Position numbers and translations under genes: made by a program. A stretch of 64,000 nt of DNA, from assembly GCA_963402885.1 (NCBI GenBank), contig OY727094.1, positions 36,272,501-36,336,500 on the forward strand, given 5' to 3'. Of the stretch, positions 1 to 10,574 are shown one piece after another. A model generated the notes under the pieces. The model worked only from the letters and a program-made list of their open reading frames with translations, was not told the DNA's origin and did no database searches. The DNA is from Antedon bifida (Eukaryota; Echinodermata; Crinoidea; Comatulida; Antedonidae). How positions within the stretch are numbered: position 1 is the first letter of the stretch; every line of letters starts with the position of its first letter.

Positions 1-125
1 TCAGTAATTTCGGTCAGTATAGTTCACTATGTCGGTCGGTCGGTCGGTCGGTCTGTCTGTCGGTCTGTCGGTCTGTCTGTCTGTCGGTCCGGTATCACTA
101 TGCATTGTAGCACGCGACTTAATGG
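1..125 (+). repeat. GTCG-repeat hairpin element, copy 1
   Basis: A short interspersed element with a core of GTCG/GTCT tetranucleotides, preceded by TAGTTCACTATG and followed by GGTATCACTATGC, GCACGCGACTT and GGCTGTTGGCCTTGTT. It is almost identical to the copy at 18419-18525, including the shared lead-in CAGTAATTTCGGTCAGTA, so it is probably the right end of a longer element cut by the window edge. Related copies lie at 905-1000, 5056-5136, 8789-8925, 17805-17890 and 44297-44389. Confidence 0.8.
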
Positions 126-234
126 CTGTTGGCCTTGTTTTTTTCTGTTCGGGTAACATTTACAAAATTTATCCAAGGGCTAAACATATTGTATAGTTCA
201 TCGGCGAAAGTTCCGTATTTTTAGTTGTATGAAA

Positions 235-330
235 AAAATGTCTCTGGCGAGATTCGAACCTGCGACCTGTTTCTCATACATACATACATCAATTTCAACG
301 TTTGCTAACAATTGAATAATGCATTCATTT
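235..330 (-). repeat. Possible tRNA-derived SINE remnant
   Basis: On the minus strand 248-270 reads as a good RNA polymerase III B box and T arm (GGTTCGAATCTCGCCAG). I see no convincing A box upstream, so this is either a decayed SINE head or chance. Confidence 0.35.
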
Positions 331-669
331 TCTTATAATGTTCTACATTAGAGTCCTTGAGGTTCCAAATGTACAACAAAAAGAAAATAGAACCTGTTAA
401 GAATTGCTTTTTTTAAATATAAAAAGTGAAGTAATTATCTTGCTGTTAAACTAATCAAATTTAAATGTATGTAGTTGGGGAGCCAGAAAGGGGTTACCTG
501 CACCCTCTAGCAAAATATGCCAATAATGGTTTTTGCTTCCTTATATCAATACAAATCAATTTGTTGCTGTTGGCCGAAAGAAAATTGGGATGCTTGGTCA
601 GTACAGGGGCCAAAAGGTCAATATGGTCAAAGTTAAGACTTTGTGTAACTTGGTAACTACTGGGTGTAT

Positions 670-1310
670 TGGAATATTTTTTGAAAGACCCATATTTCTA
701 TTCACTCTAATGAGAAACTTTTGCCAAAAGTTGACGGAAACCCTTTTTCTGACTACTGGTCAAGAAATTGGCCATATGAATATCTCAGCAACCACTGGTC
801 AGAAAGTGATAACTGTGATCTCAAATTACTCGCAAAATATATGTTTATATTTGTTCTAATTTAATAAAAATCATAAAACTGTCAATAAACCCTTAATTTT
901 GACCTTTGGCTCTACAGCTCACTATGTCGGTCGGTTGGTCGGTCGGTCGGTCGGTCGGTCGGTCGGTAAACACTAACTCAAATTTGAGCACGCGACTGCA
1001 GCCATAATAATGGTCTTCTTGGCTTAGAGGACACTTTTCATATCTCAAAAATTGTTGGGCGGATATGGTCGTAGTTGGTGTCAAAATACTCAGAATATAC
1101 TTGATTTTTTACCATTGGTCAAGGAAATGGCCAAATCAACATCTCAGCAACCACTAGTCAGAAAGTTATAATTTTAGACTTAAATTACTCGCAATATATA
1201 TAATTATACTTGCTCTAATACAGAAATACACAAAATGTTTAAAAACGCCTTACTTTGACATTTAACCTATATAGCTGGTACAAACATGCGTGGAGCACAC
1301 TTACACTGTG
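670..1310. repeat. Left arm of a large fold-back repeat
   Basis: This stretch is an inverted, diverged match to 2760-3345. Each arm contains about two related units marked by an 'actggtcaagaaattggcc' type block, a 'tctcagcaaccact' block and a 'cactctaatga' block. A GTCG-repeat element sits inside this arm at 905-1000. It is non-coding; the open frames here are short and unlike any family. Confidence 0.7.
905..1000 (+). repeat. GTCG-repeat hairpin element, second subfamily
   Basis: CTCTACAGCTCACTATG is followed by an uninterrupted run of GGTC units, then TAAACACTAACTC and GAGCACGCGACTGCAGCC. These variants (CAGCTCAC and TAAACACTAAC) are shared with the copy at 44297-44389 and differ from the TAGTTCAC/GGTATCAC copies, so there are two subfamilies. 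Confidence 0.75.
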
Positions 1311-1571
1311 ACTGTTGTGTGAGTATGGTATATACTATGAATACTTTGTATTGGAAGTCCTAAGTAGATACATAATTATATTCATTCTAATGAATAACAT
1401 GACAGTTAAATCTCTCATCACCAAGATCATTATTAATATTTAATATTATAATTACAATCTAAACTAATCACTGTTTAACAATTTTAAAGAGCTCGGTAAA
1501 TGAAAGACAAATGCTATACACTTATTGTTACATATTTTAAAACCATAATATGACTACATATTATGTTATAA

Positions 1572-2047
1572 AGGAAATTGTTTATTTACTCGTCCTCCTT
1601 TTTGTTGGAATCACGAACTTATAGGCCTAATAATTTATAACTAATTAAGAAGCTTACCATGTTTGTTGTGACATTGCACAGTAAACCATAAACATCATAC
1701 TACTCAGTATATGTGATTTTAATTAAAACTAAAAATTAATAATTTAATTCTAAAGAACTTAGGTTTGTTTTATTCAGATGTTCAAATGTTTCCCGCCATT
1801 ACAATAGGCTGTTTAATGCAACATACTTAGTTATATTGAATCTTTTTAATACAAATAAACAAAAATATGTAAATTAGTTGCATAGTAATCTTTATTCACA
1901 AACCTATATTTAGGATACTAGTTTTAATTAAAATCACATTGCGCTGATTTAGTATGATGGTTTATTATGCAATGTTCATTCATTTATTTGCTTCTTAAAT
2001 TAATAGTAAATCCAACAAAAAGGAGGATGAGTAAATAACAATAATGT
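1572..2047. repeat. Inner inverted repeat of the fold-back region
   Basis: 1572-1607 is nearly the exact reverse complement of 2009-2047 (marker CAACAAAAAGGAGGATGAGT on one side). 1661-1735 pairs with 1919-1980 (marker TTTTAATTAAAATCACAT). The central 180 bases do not pair well. The outer arms at 670-1310 and 2760-3345 have a different centre, so the right side has gained about 700 bases. Confidence 0.7.
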
Positions 2048-2759
2048 CCTTTAGGATTATTATAACATAGTCACACAAGTAACGGTTTACTTTGATTTGT
2101 CTTTAGATTTTCATAATTTTAAACACAAGCAAGAAAGAAGCTGGGTATAGTTTTAAAGTGAAATATTGCAAGAATTTAAATTTGGTATTATAGCATAATG
2201 ATTTGGGCAGTCTATGTGTGTGGAGACGGCGTGACTTTCCCTATCCATAAATTAAAAGTATACAGTGTTAATATAAAGAATTGAGAAGTTTGATACGATT
2301 GTACTAACTAAAAGGTCCATGTTTCCATTTCCTTACCTCAGCCCCAACCGTGATGGGACTGAGGTGGTGCAGAAGATCCCTTCACTAAACCGCCCCTACC
2401 ATTGACATTGACTCGACCTATATGTATATTTTAGATTCAAATATCTTTTTAAGGTTTTATACAATTGACTCCAAGCTGGAACTTTGATACGATTTTTACA
2501 TAACTTAATTTCTGGTCAACTATAGGTTGAGAATTCCCTCCTAATCGCCACCTCCTCCACTGAAAACCATCATCCACCTGAGCCGGTGTATTTGAAATTT
2601 AATACACATATAAATTAATCGTAATTGGTTGGTCTATCAAAGGCTTCCAAAAACTAGTTTACGGGCCTGGATAGTCTACCGTATGGTGTATCGTGGACAA
2701 CGCGCGTTTCAATTTATCATGTGAAAGGAAGAAAGGCTCCACTTTTTCATAACTTGTTA
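2048..2759. other. Non-coding spacer in the fold-back region
   Basis: AT-rich sequence with no open frame of note and no clear family. It accounts for the asymmetry between the inner and outer inverted repeats. A more GC-rich patch lies at 2325-2400. Confidence 0.4.
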
Positions 2760-3345
2760 TTTCGTTTTTAAACATATTCATTCCTAGTATTTTGAGACCA
2801 AACCTATCACTTTGTGACGTGGCTGCTAAATATTTATATGGTAATTTTCTTGATCAGTGGTTATGATATGTCTTTTGGCACTTGTTCATTAGAGTGATAT
2901 CAATATGAGTGTACAGTATTTTGATATTAAGGAAAGACAACATTCGCTAGTTATCAAAAATGTAAGTGTGCTCCACGCAAAAATGTCTGTACCAGCTATA
3001 GGTTAAATGTCAAAATAAGGTGTTTTTAACATTTTGTGTATTTCTGTTTTATTAGAGCAAATATAAATATATATTTTGCAAGTAATTTAAGACTAAAATT
3101 ATAACTTTCTGACTAGTGGTTGCTGAGATATTGATATGGCTATTTTCTTGATCAATGGTCAAAAATAAAGTTTCACGGTCATGTTTTGTAAAAGTCGTCC
3201 ATTAAAGTGAATAGAAATATGTATCTTCTGAGTATTTTGACACCAACTATATCCGCCCAACAATTTCTGAGATATGAAAATTGTGCTCCAAGCCCAAAAT
3301 GTTTGTGCCGGCTATATGTCAAAGGTAAAAATTAGGGGTTTATCA
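2760..3345. repeat. Right arm of the fold-back repeat
   Basis: Inverted match to 670-1310. The 'gtgtgctccacgcaaaaatg' block at about 2963 pairs with the 'gcgtggagcacac' block at about 1289. The match runs to the 'ggggtttatcaattt' block, where the 3' end of the LINE at 3350 begins, so that LINE landed at the edge of this arm. Confidence 0.7.
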
Positions 3346-3349
3346 ATTT

Positions 3350-5935
3350 CATCGACATTTTTATTCCATAATCAAAATAAAAACATATACAAATACAATA
3401 CAAATAATAAGATAATGGAATGGGATACAAAATAAGCGTTTAATAAGTGCTTTAAGCATGTAACCTAACAAAAGATCAAACATTAGTACAAACAAAAAGA
3501 ACAAACCAAAATAACATAATGTGATTTACTTAACTTAAATATTTCTATTGTTATAATGTTGCTTTAATCTCTGTTTAAACAAACTTAAAGTGAGGGATTG
3601 TTTTATAAATAGTCTGTTAAATTATTCCAAATATGTGTTCCTTGGTAGGAAATACATTGCTGTCCGACTTTGGTGCGTTTTAGTTGTGGACAGTAGTTTG
3701 ACCTGTTTCTAGTTCAGTAATTATGGAATGAGGCAGATGTACTAAATAAGTTATTAAATGATTCAGGTAATAGATTATGTTTATATTGATACATAAATAT
3801 AGCAGTGTGTTTCGTATAAAGGTCAAAAATATTTAATGTTTGAGTCGAAATAAATGAGAATGATGATGAGAAGGATGCATAAAATGAACATGACAAATAT
3901 TTCTAAGTGCTTTTTTCTGGAGAATATGTATACGGTTTAAATTTTTAGCAGAAGTAGCACCCCATACTGTGATAGCATACGTTATTCTAGGTAATATAAG
4001 TGCATTGTATACCGTTAACAAGATTTTACTTGATAACATAGACTTCACTTTGTTTAAGACACCAATTATTCTAGAAATACTGTTTGCTACCTCATTTACA
4101 TGAAAATTAAACGTTAAAGTTTCATCCAGAAATAAGCCTAGAAATTTAACTTCAGTAGCTTTTACAATACATTCATTTCCCATCCTCAATTCTGGTGAGG
4201 TAGTGTCAGCTGACTTATTTCTAGCCTTAAATATAACATATTTTGATTTGTTTACATTTAGCGTTAATTTGTTAGCAATAAACCAGTCCGAAAGTATAGA
4301 TAACTCCTGGTTCATTGTATCAAAAGCTTGACTAATATCATTGTGACTATAAAACACATTTGTGTCATCTGCATACATAATCATGTCTACATGGTTACAT
4401 GCTAGACTAATATCATTTGAATGAATATAAGAAATAATAATGGACCCAATATGGATCCCTGAGGAACTCCAGTGTTTACTGTCATTTTACTAGATGCAGT
4501 ATTAATAATAAATGTGTATAGTAGTCTTTTTTTAAGATAGTTTGAGAACCAGTTTAGCGGAACTCCTCTTATACAATAAAATCTTAACTTATCTAATAAT
4601 ATATCATGATCGATTGTATCAAACGCTTTTGATAAATCAAGGAAAACTCCTAGTGTGAACTCTTTATTCTCAATAGCGTTTGTGATTTTTTCAATCGATT
4701 GTATTAAAGCATGACTAGTTGAATGGTGTTGTCTAAACCCATATTGTGTTTTACTCAGTACGTTATATTTTGAGAGGTAACAAATCGTTTGATCATACAC
4801 AATCCTCTCAAATATTTTGGAAAAAAGGGAAAAAAGGGTAAAATGGAAATAGGCCGATAATTATTTATATCTGAGATGTCACCATTCTTAAATACCGGGA
4901 TAACTTTAGAAATTTTTATATCAGCCGGGACACAGCCCGATGATAATGACGTAATAATAATATGCAATAAAGGTTTTAAAATAAACGGGGAAGCAGATTT
5001 TATGAGTTGGGCACTTATACCATCATGGCCAGGAGAAGTATTCTTTGTGTTTTTTTATAGTTCACTATGTCGGTCGGTCGGTCGGTCTGGTATCACTATG
5101 CGTTTTAGCACGCGACTTATGGCTGTTGGCCTTGTTAATATAGTGGTTAAGTTCATGTTCAGTAACAGGTTTAAAAAAAAATTGAAGAGGTAAAATTTCC
5201 CTTTAAGAAAGTTCTGTGGGTGATTTGATCATTTTGACATTCATGCCTAAATTTATTATTTAGTTTTTCTCCAATATTAATAAAAAAAGAGTTGAATGCA
5301 TCAACTTTCTCATCATTATCAGAAGAAAGTCTCAGTACCCAATTTTATTTTTGTAGGCACATTGGTAGTCTTTTTCCTACCCATTATATCATTTAGGATT
5401 GTCCACGTTTTTTTAATATCTTGTTTATTTTGTTCAAACTGGACCATATAATATTATTTTTTCCGATTTCTAATAGTAGTGGTTAACTTGTTTCTAAAAT
5501 GTATGTACGTGCTTTTATTAGTAGTGGTGTTATTTTGTTTGTACTTTTTATATAATTTATGTTTTTGAGAGATAGCGCTGGCAATTTCAGCTGTGATCCA
5601 AGGAGATTTTAACTTGTTCGCCTTATTTCTAATTCGTTTTAAAGGGAAACAATTATCAATTGCTTTATTTAAAGTGTTTGTAAAATTTTGATAAGCAACA
5701 TTCGCATTATTTGAGGATAGCACATTATTCCACTGATTGCTTTGTAATTCTTGCAAAAAATAAGTATTTTCGTTTATATACAAATCGAGGATATTGCTTA
5801 TTATGTTTTTCCAAAGTATCTACACAGAATATTGGGAAGTGATCAGAAATATCAGTAATTAGTATTCCACTTTTAAGGGACGTAGTAAAAGAATCGATGT
5901 TGCAATAAATGTTATCAATTATTGAAGCAAATTTG
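3350..5935 (-). mobile_element. LINE, 5'-truncated ORF2 (endonuclease end plus RT)
   Basis: Read on the minus strand, this is the 3' part of a non-LTR retrotransposon. The end of the APE endonuclease is visible at about 5930-5800 (SDHFPIF block). Linker sequence follows at 5783-5454 (WITAEIASA), then the RT core at 4967-4402 (NYRPISILP, FLDLSKAFDTIDHD, GVPQGSILGPLLFLI) and the catalytic MYADDTNVF block at 4384. The C-terminal region runs to about 3714. The reading frame shifts several times, and a GTCG-repeat element is inserted at 5056-5136. RT motifs place it in the broad Jockey/CR1/L2 group. It is dead. Confidence 0.9.
5056..5136 (+). repeat. GTCG-repeat hairpin element inside the LINE
   Basis: An 80-bp minimal copy: TATAGTTCACTATG, four GGTC units, TGGTATCACTATGCG, then GCACGCGACTT and GGCTGTTGGCCTTGTT. 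It interrupts the LINE linker region, so it is younger than that LINE. Confidence 0.8.
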
Positions 5936-5939
5936 AATT

Positions 5940-6780
5940 TGAATTGATTTTAGGACAATTGAGTTAACACTATATAGCCTAAGTTAACAAGTATGTACAA
6001 TAGATTACAATATATACAATGTAATATGAATTGTTTTATCATGACATACCAACAACAACTAAACGACAGGCAGTGAAACAATAATGATGATCATGGACGC
6101 CAATTAAGTACTTGGTTAACTTAAACGATTTTGATCAATCTAACTCACCGATGTCCAGAATGTATTATTATGGCAAGTTATCGTTAGTCACTGGTAAGTC
6201 AAAGCATCACCGGTAAACAGCTACGTTGAAGCGGTCTAGATCATGATGTCTCAATAACGGCGCTCACTTATTAATCACATCAGCCACTTAATGTTGTTAT
6301 TATTTGTCATTATACATCACTAGTAAAGTACGGATAGTATAACTTAAATACATTTAGTTGTGTTGTGTTTCATTAAAATGATGTGTTTAACGTTTACGAG
6401 TTTGATCAACCCAGTAACTCATCGATGAATTACCGGTAAACAACTACGTTCAAACTTACATCATCAACAGCCACTTAATTGTTGTTGGTATTTCTCATTA
6501 TGTAACACTATCGTCGCACACCTGCCGTGGGTCACCTGATTAAAGTATGAATGGACAGAGATATCCAGAACATAACAGCCAGGTGCGCGACATAAACAAA
6601 CAAACTTCGTTTATTTACAATTTATAACGGTAGAAATACTACTATCTACAATCACATAATTAGTCTACGTTCTACAAGACAATGATAGACTGCGGTAATG
6701 TAGGTATGAAATATAATTCATAAACATTAATTAATTGTGTTTAATTGAACATTAATTAATTTGGCTTAATGACTTAATTA
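5940..6780. repeat. Diverged tandem pair of unknown repeat
   Basis: Two related blocks, about 6115-6325 and 6395-6515, share a CCGGTAAACA(G/A)CTACGTT segment and a CAGCCACTTAAT-GTTGTT segment. No coding potential. The stretch lies between the truncated ORF2 and the ORF1 fragment, where a complete LINE would have the rest of its endonuclease. Confidence 0.5.
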
Positions 6781-6783
6781 TAG

Positions 6784-7879
6784 TTATTTTAGTGGCTTGT
6801 ATGGCTTACCGTCGATAAACAGTTGTCCATTTCTGAATACGGGCTTACGTTTTTCAGCATATGCCTGCGCCATAATTGTAGATAATTCTCTCTTTTTCTT
6901 CATGTCCGCGTCAGGTAAATCTTCAGTAATAAATACGTTTTGTGATTTACTTTTTAATTTTACTTTTCCTAGTTTTAGGACTTGGTTTCTTTGTGGACGG
7001 TACAGAAATTTAGCTATTATATGCCTCGGTTTGTTATCTAAACGGCGTTTCCCGGTGCGATGGCAATTTTCAATTTCAATGTCCTCGAGTCCGAGTTCTT
7101 CGCGTAGTACTTTTTGTAATAAGTCCTGGGTGTTTTCTGTAGCATTTTCTATAACTCCTCCAAACCTTAGATTAAAACTCGTACTGTATCTTTCTTGTTT
7201 TAGGATTGAATTTTTCATGTCCGCCATTTTATCCTGATAAGCCGCCATTTTGTTTTCATACTCCTCCATTTTCTTGATTTCATTTCCAAAGTTTTTTTAT
7301 TTCATCCTTCGTTTTGTTAGTTGAATTATGCGCATATTCCACACTTTTTTCTAGATCTTTGACAGTTTATGTATTTATTTATTTATTTATTTCAACAATA
7401 TTTTATGAGGGTGGTCCATCCAGCATCAGCTGATCATTAGGGACCCTCAAACAATACAAACAGTAAATACAAAATAAACTATAAAAACACAAAATTAACA
7501 AAGATATAAAAAATAAATATATATATATATATAAAAATACAGTATGCCAACAATGAAAGAAGGATAAAAAGAAATAAAATCAGAGAGAGAGAAACAGGTG
7601 TTTTTTCAAAAGAGATTTAAAGGAGGAGAAATTGTGTTTCCAGTTTGGTAAGCCTTTTGTTGTAGTTTTGTTGATTTTCTAGGACTTTATCTAGTTTACC
7701 ATTAAGTTGTTCTGATAGCCTACAGTACCTAGTTGTTTAGCAAGCGTTTGAGTTTCCCCCTCTCGATCGCCGGTGGCTTCGATTGGATCATCTGCTTCTG
7801 GACTTTTGGAGGGTCTAGCTTTTGTTGTTAAGTCAATTGATTTAGTATTTGCCCTAGTAGGCCTATTAGTCGCCATCAT
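6784..7879 (-). mobile_element. LINE ORF1 remnant, L1-type RNA-binding protein
   Basis: The minus-strand frame 7269-6784 encodes a coiled-coil end followed by an L1 ORF1p-type RRM (FNLRFGGVIENATENT) and C-terminal domain (NCHRTGKR, PRHIIAKF, NVFITEDLP). The N-terminal start MMATNRPTRAN lies at 7879. About 250 bases of another repeat (7370-7620) split the coiled coil, and at least two frameshifts are visible near 7275 and 7715. Whether it belonged to the same LINE as 3350-5935 is unclear. Confidence 0.8.
7370..7620 (-). repeat. LINE/SINE 3' tail inserted in ORF1
   Basis: On the minus strand the segment ends in an (AAATA)n tail at 7372-7392, preceded by a GC-rich block (GCTGATGCTGGATGGACCAC) typical of LINE or SINE 3' ends. 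Coding of the ORF1 coiled coil resumes on both sides. Confidence 0.6.
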
Positions 7880-8218
7880 GCAGTCTTCTTTTAGTTAGGG
7901 TATACTTTTTAAAAGTTTTTTTATGATTTTTTGTGAAAGTGAATAACTATTATGTGACATTAAAATAACATATTCAACAAAAAGATTAACAATATATCTT
8001 TAAGATAATAATAATCATTGCAGAAATAATGATGCTGAAAGCTGTCCGTTATTTGAAGAAAAAAAAACATTTAAAGAACTGACTACAAAAGATTGCTCAC
8101 GTTAGTTTTATTATAAGTCATCCACCATGCGAAACCTAATAACCTCTAACCTACAGTAGTAAGTAGGCCACGTAGCCTATGTTGGCTAGGTTCAGGACTG
8201 ATTGCCCATAAAACATTC

Positions 8219-8441
8219 GATGTATAAATATCAACACCCCAGACAGTGTAATAATGACCTTTCCAGACCGAAAACCATTCTGGTTTGACTGAGGGTCTGG
8301 GCTTCTCCAAGATTACGCAAGTTGTCTAGGACCTCTTCAGGTAAAGCTTCAATAATGGGGCTATTCGATTCGATTCGATGTATAAATATCAACACCCCAA
8401 GACAGTGTAATAATGACCTTTCCAGACCGAAAACCATTCTG
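8219..8441. repeat. Direct repeat pair, 64 bp, 159 bp apart
   Basis: 8219-8282 and 8378-8441 are nearly identical (GATGTATAAATATCAACACC to GACCGAAAACCATTCTG). The minus-strand frame across them (8476-8231) repeats a 15-residue block for that reason. I do not recognise a protein family. Confidence 0.75.
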
Positions 8442-8788
8442 CCCGAAATTACGATACTCTCTCGATACAACTTCATATTTTATTAGTGGAAAATGCATTT
8501 TTATTTAACATCAATCTTATCAAGCCAGCCAAAGACTGAATACGTACATCAAAAGTACAAAGAACAGTGTAAACCTATAAACAATTATTTGCAATTAGCA
8601 ATGTATAATAAATAAAATCAACCATGAAGTTGTAAAATAAGCATAGAAACATAACATTTATATCTAGCATTTTTAACATTATTATATTCAAACAACAGCA
8701 TAGGACTCTGTTTTCAATTTAAATCGTTTGATTCGTGAGTCGAGGTAAAGAAAGTGCTTTACCATTTTTCTTTCAAAAGCATATAGCA

Positions 8789-8925
8789 AACAAGGCCAAC
8801 AGCCACTGTAAGTCGCGTGCAGTTCAAAGAGTACAGAAAACGCGATAAAACGCAAAGTGATACCGGACCGACCGACCGACAGACCGACCGACATAGTGAA
8901 CTATAGAGTCGCTTTCACGCGACTA
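8789..8925 (-). repeat. GTCG-repeat hairpin element, full-length copy
   Basis: On the minus strand: TTTTAGTCGCGTG, AAAGCGACTCTATAGTTCAC, GGTC units, GTATCACTTTGCGTTTTATC, TGCACGCGACTTAC, GGCTGTTGGCCTTGTT. The terminal AGTCGCGTG and CACGCGACT are exact inverted repeats, and a second AGTCGC..GCGACT hairpin sits at the 5' end. This copy best shows the element's limits. Confidence 0.8.
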
Positions 8926-9592
8926 AAAACAAAAGTAAATATAAAACCTAACTAGATAGAAAAACAGTTAATTTAAATATAGAATCATATACACATATAC
9001 AGATACAAAATGTACATATTTGTAACAAAACATATTTTAAATTTAATACAGACCACATAAATAAATCGAGATAGAATTTTAGAAGGTAAGTTTGCGTTTG
9101 CGGGGTTTTACAAAATAATGCTAATACACGCGTCCACACAAATGGTGCACGTGTAATACGTATCAACAAACCTAACCCTATGAAGGTTTTAAACAATATA
9201 CTGTACTTCAAAAAGTCACCCGAGTGCAGGTGTAATCACAACTCCCTGGTGTTAGGAAGTGTAGGGGTGGGTGAGTATTACGGAGATACTAGAGTAATGT
9301 GGGTAATGATCGGTATCAAAGTGATCAGAATTGTACTGGGAATGTTTTAAATAACATTTGAAACCCGTCCTTGGGCAGGTATACTTGCAAGTAATAATAA
9401 GGGGCTTTCAAAGTTAGGTCTATAAATTGAAAGCAATCGTCATGGATACTCGATTTGGCGTGTATCTTGCAGTTATGAAAGCATGTAATTCGAGACCACT
9501 CCAACAGCACCCCTGTACATAGTCATATAGCTTCACCCTGTCTTGCCCTTTTCACGTTTAAACTCCGCCTTCTAATTTAAATGTTAAAACCG
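8926..9592. other. Non-coding, nothing recognised
   Basis: The open frames here (for example minus 9211-8948) have low-complexity hydrophobic translations with no domain. I see no RNA gene and no repeat family. Confidence 0.4.
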
Positions 9593-9654
9593 AGCCTACT
9601 CAAGCGTGGGACAAAATGTTTTAAAAAACGTTTTGTCCCACGCTTGAGTAGGCT
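9593..9654. repeat. Perfect 24-bp hairpin
   Basis: AGCCTACTCAAGCGTGGGAC plus AAAA at 9593-9616 is matched exactly in inverse at 9631-9654, with a 14-base AT-rich loop. It abuts the 20-bp satellite, and its inner arm (GGGACAAAA/TTTTGTCCC) resembles the satellite's ACAAAAT/ATTTTGT palindrome. Confidence 0.9.
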
Positions 9655-9659
9655 AGGCT

Positions 9660-10075
9660 AACAAAATTCATTTTGTCGCGACAAAATGAATTTTGTTGCA
9701 ACAAAATGAATTTTGTCTACACAGAATGAATTTTGTCTACACAGAATACATTTTGTCTACACAGAATACATTTTGTCTACACAGAATAAATTTTGTCTAC
9801 ACAGAATGAATTTTGTCGTTACAGAATGAATTTTGTCGCCACAAAATGAATTTTGTCTACACAGAATTAATTTTGTCAACACAGAATTAATTTTGTCTAC
9901 ACAGAATGAATTTTGTTTACACAGAATTAATTTTGTCGAGACAAAATGAATTTTGTCCACACAGAATAAATTTTGTCAACACAAAATGAATTTTGTCAAT
10001 ACAAAATGAATTTTGTGTTGACAAAATGAATTTTGTATTGACAAAATGAATTTTGTATTGACAAAATTGTAATAT
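9660..10075. repeat. 20-bp palindromic minisatellite, about 20 copies
   Basis: The unit is ATTTTGTCNACACARAATGA-like with a strict 20-base period. Within each unit ACAAAATGAATTTTGT is a near-perfect palindrome. The spacer dinucleotide between half-sites varies while the ACA(A/G)AAT..ATTTTGT core is kept. Twenty is not a multiple of three, so the open frame at 9960-9757 is a by-product. Confidence 0.9.
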
Positions 10076-10574
10076 TTCGACAAAATTAGCAATGTCCCAA
10101 ACGGCGCCCCGTAGGCTATAGGCCCTTCAAGACCTTTGACAAGATGTCCTAAAATGTATACATTTTAAATTTCTGATACTTACAACTTACTATTGTATAT
10201 TCAGAAATAGCCGCTCCATAATTTCTGTGCTTTTCTCCTTATATAACACTCTTATATAAAATTATTTACACCAACACATATCGTTGTTGTTGTTGAATAT
10301 ACTGAATCTAATTCATAAACTTACAATCCAATCTAAAGATTACATCCAAAAATATAAACTATGTTTAAAAACATTCTATTCTATTTTTACAGAGGAATTT
10401 TTTGCTATACAAATCCTTTATTTGCACATCTTAACCTGAATATTATCTTCAACATTAAAGAGTGAATTTGTCTATTGTCTTTGAATTGCCTATTTGAAAG
10501 AAAAATATTCAGCAATCCAGTTCATACCGTCATCTTACATAAATAAGCAGTATCTTCCTGTGAATTTGTACATA

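Noticed and set aside
6797-7237. Plus-strand 146-codon open frame
   Set aside because: Antisense of the LINE ORF1 RRM region, which is recognisable on the minus strand.
8948-9211. Hydrophobic 87-codon frame
   Set aside because: Low-complexity translation of AT-rich DNA, no family resemblance.
9757-9960. Minus-strand open frame of 67 codons in the satellite
   Set aside because: A 20-base period gives a 20-residue repeat in any open frame; no start context or homology.
9660-10075. Possible CRISPR-like array
   Set aside because: Period is 20 with no unique spacers, in an animal nuclear sequence; it is a minisatellite.
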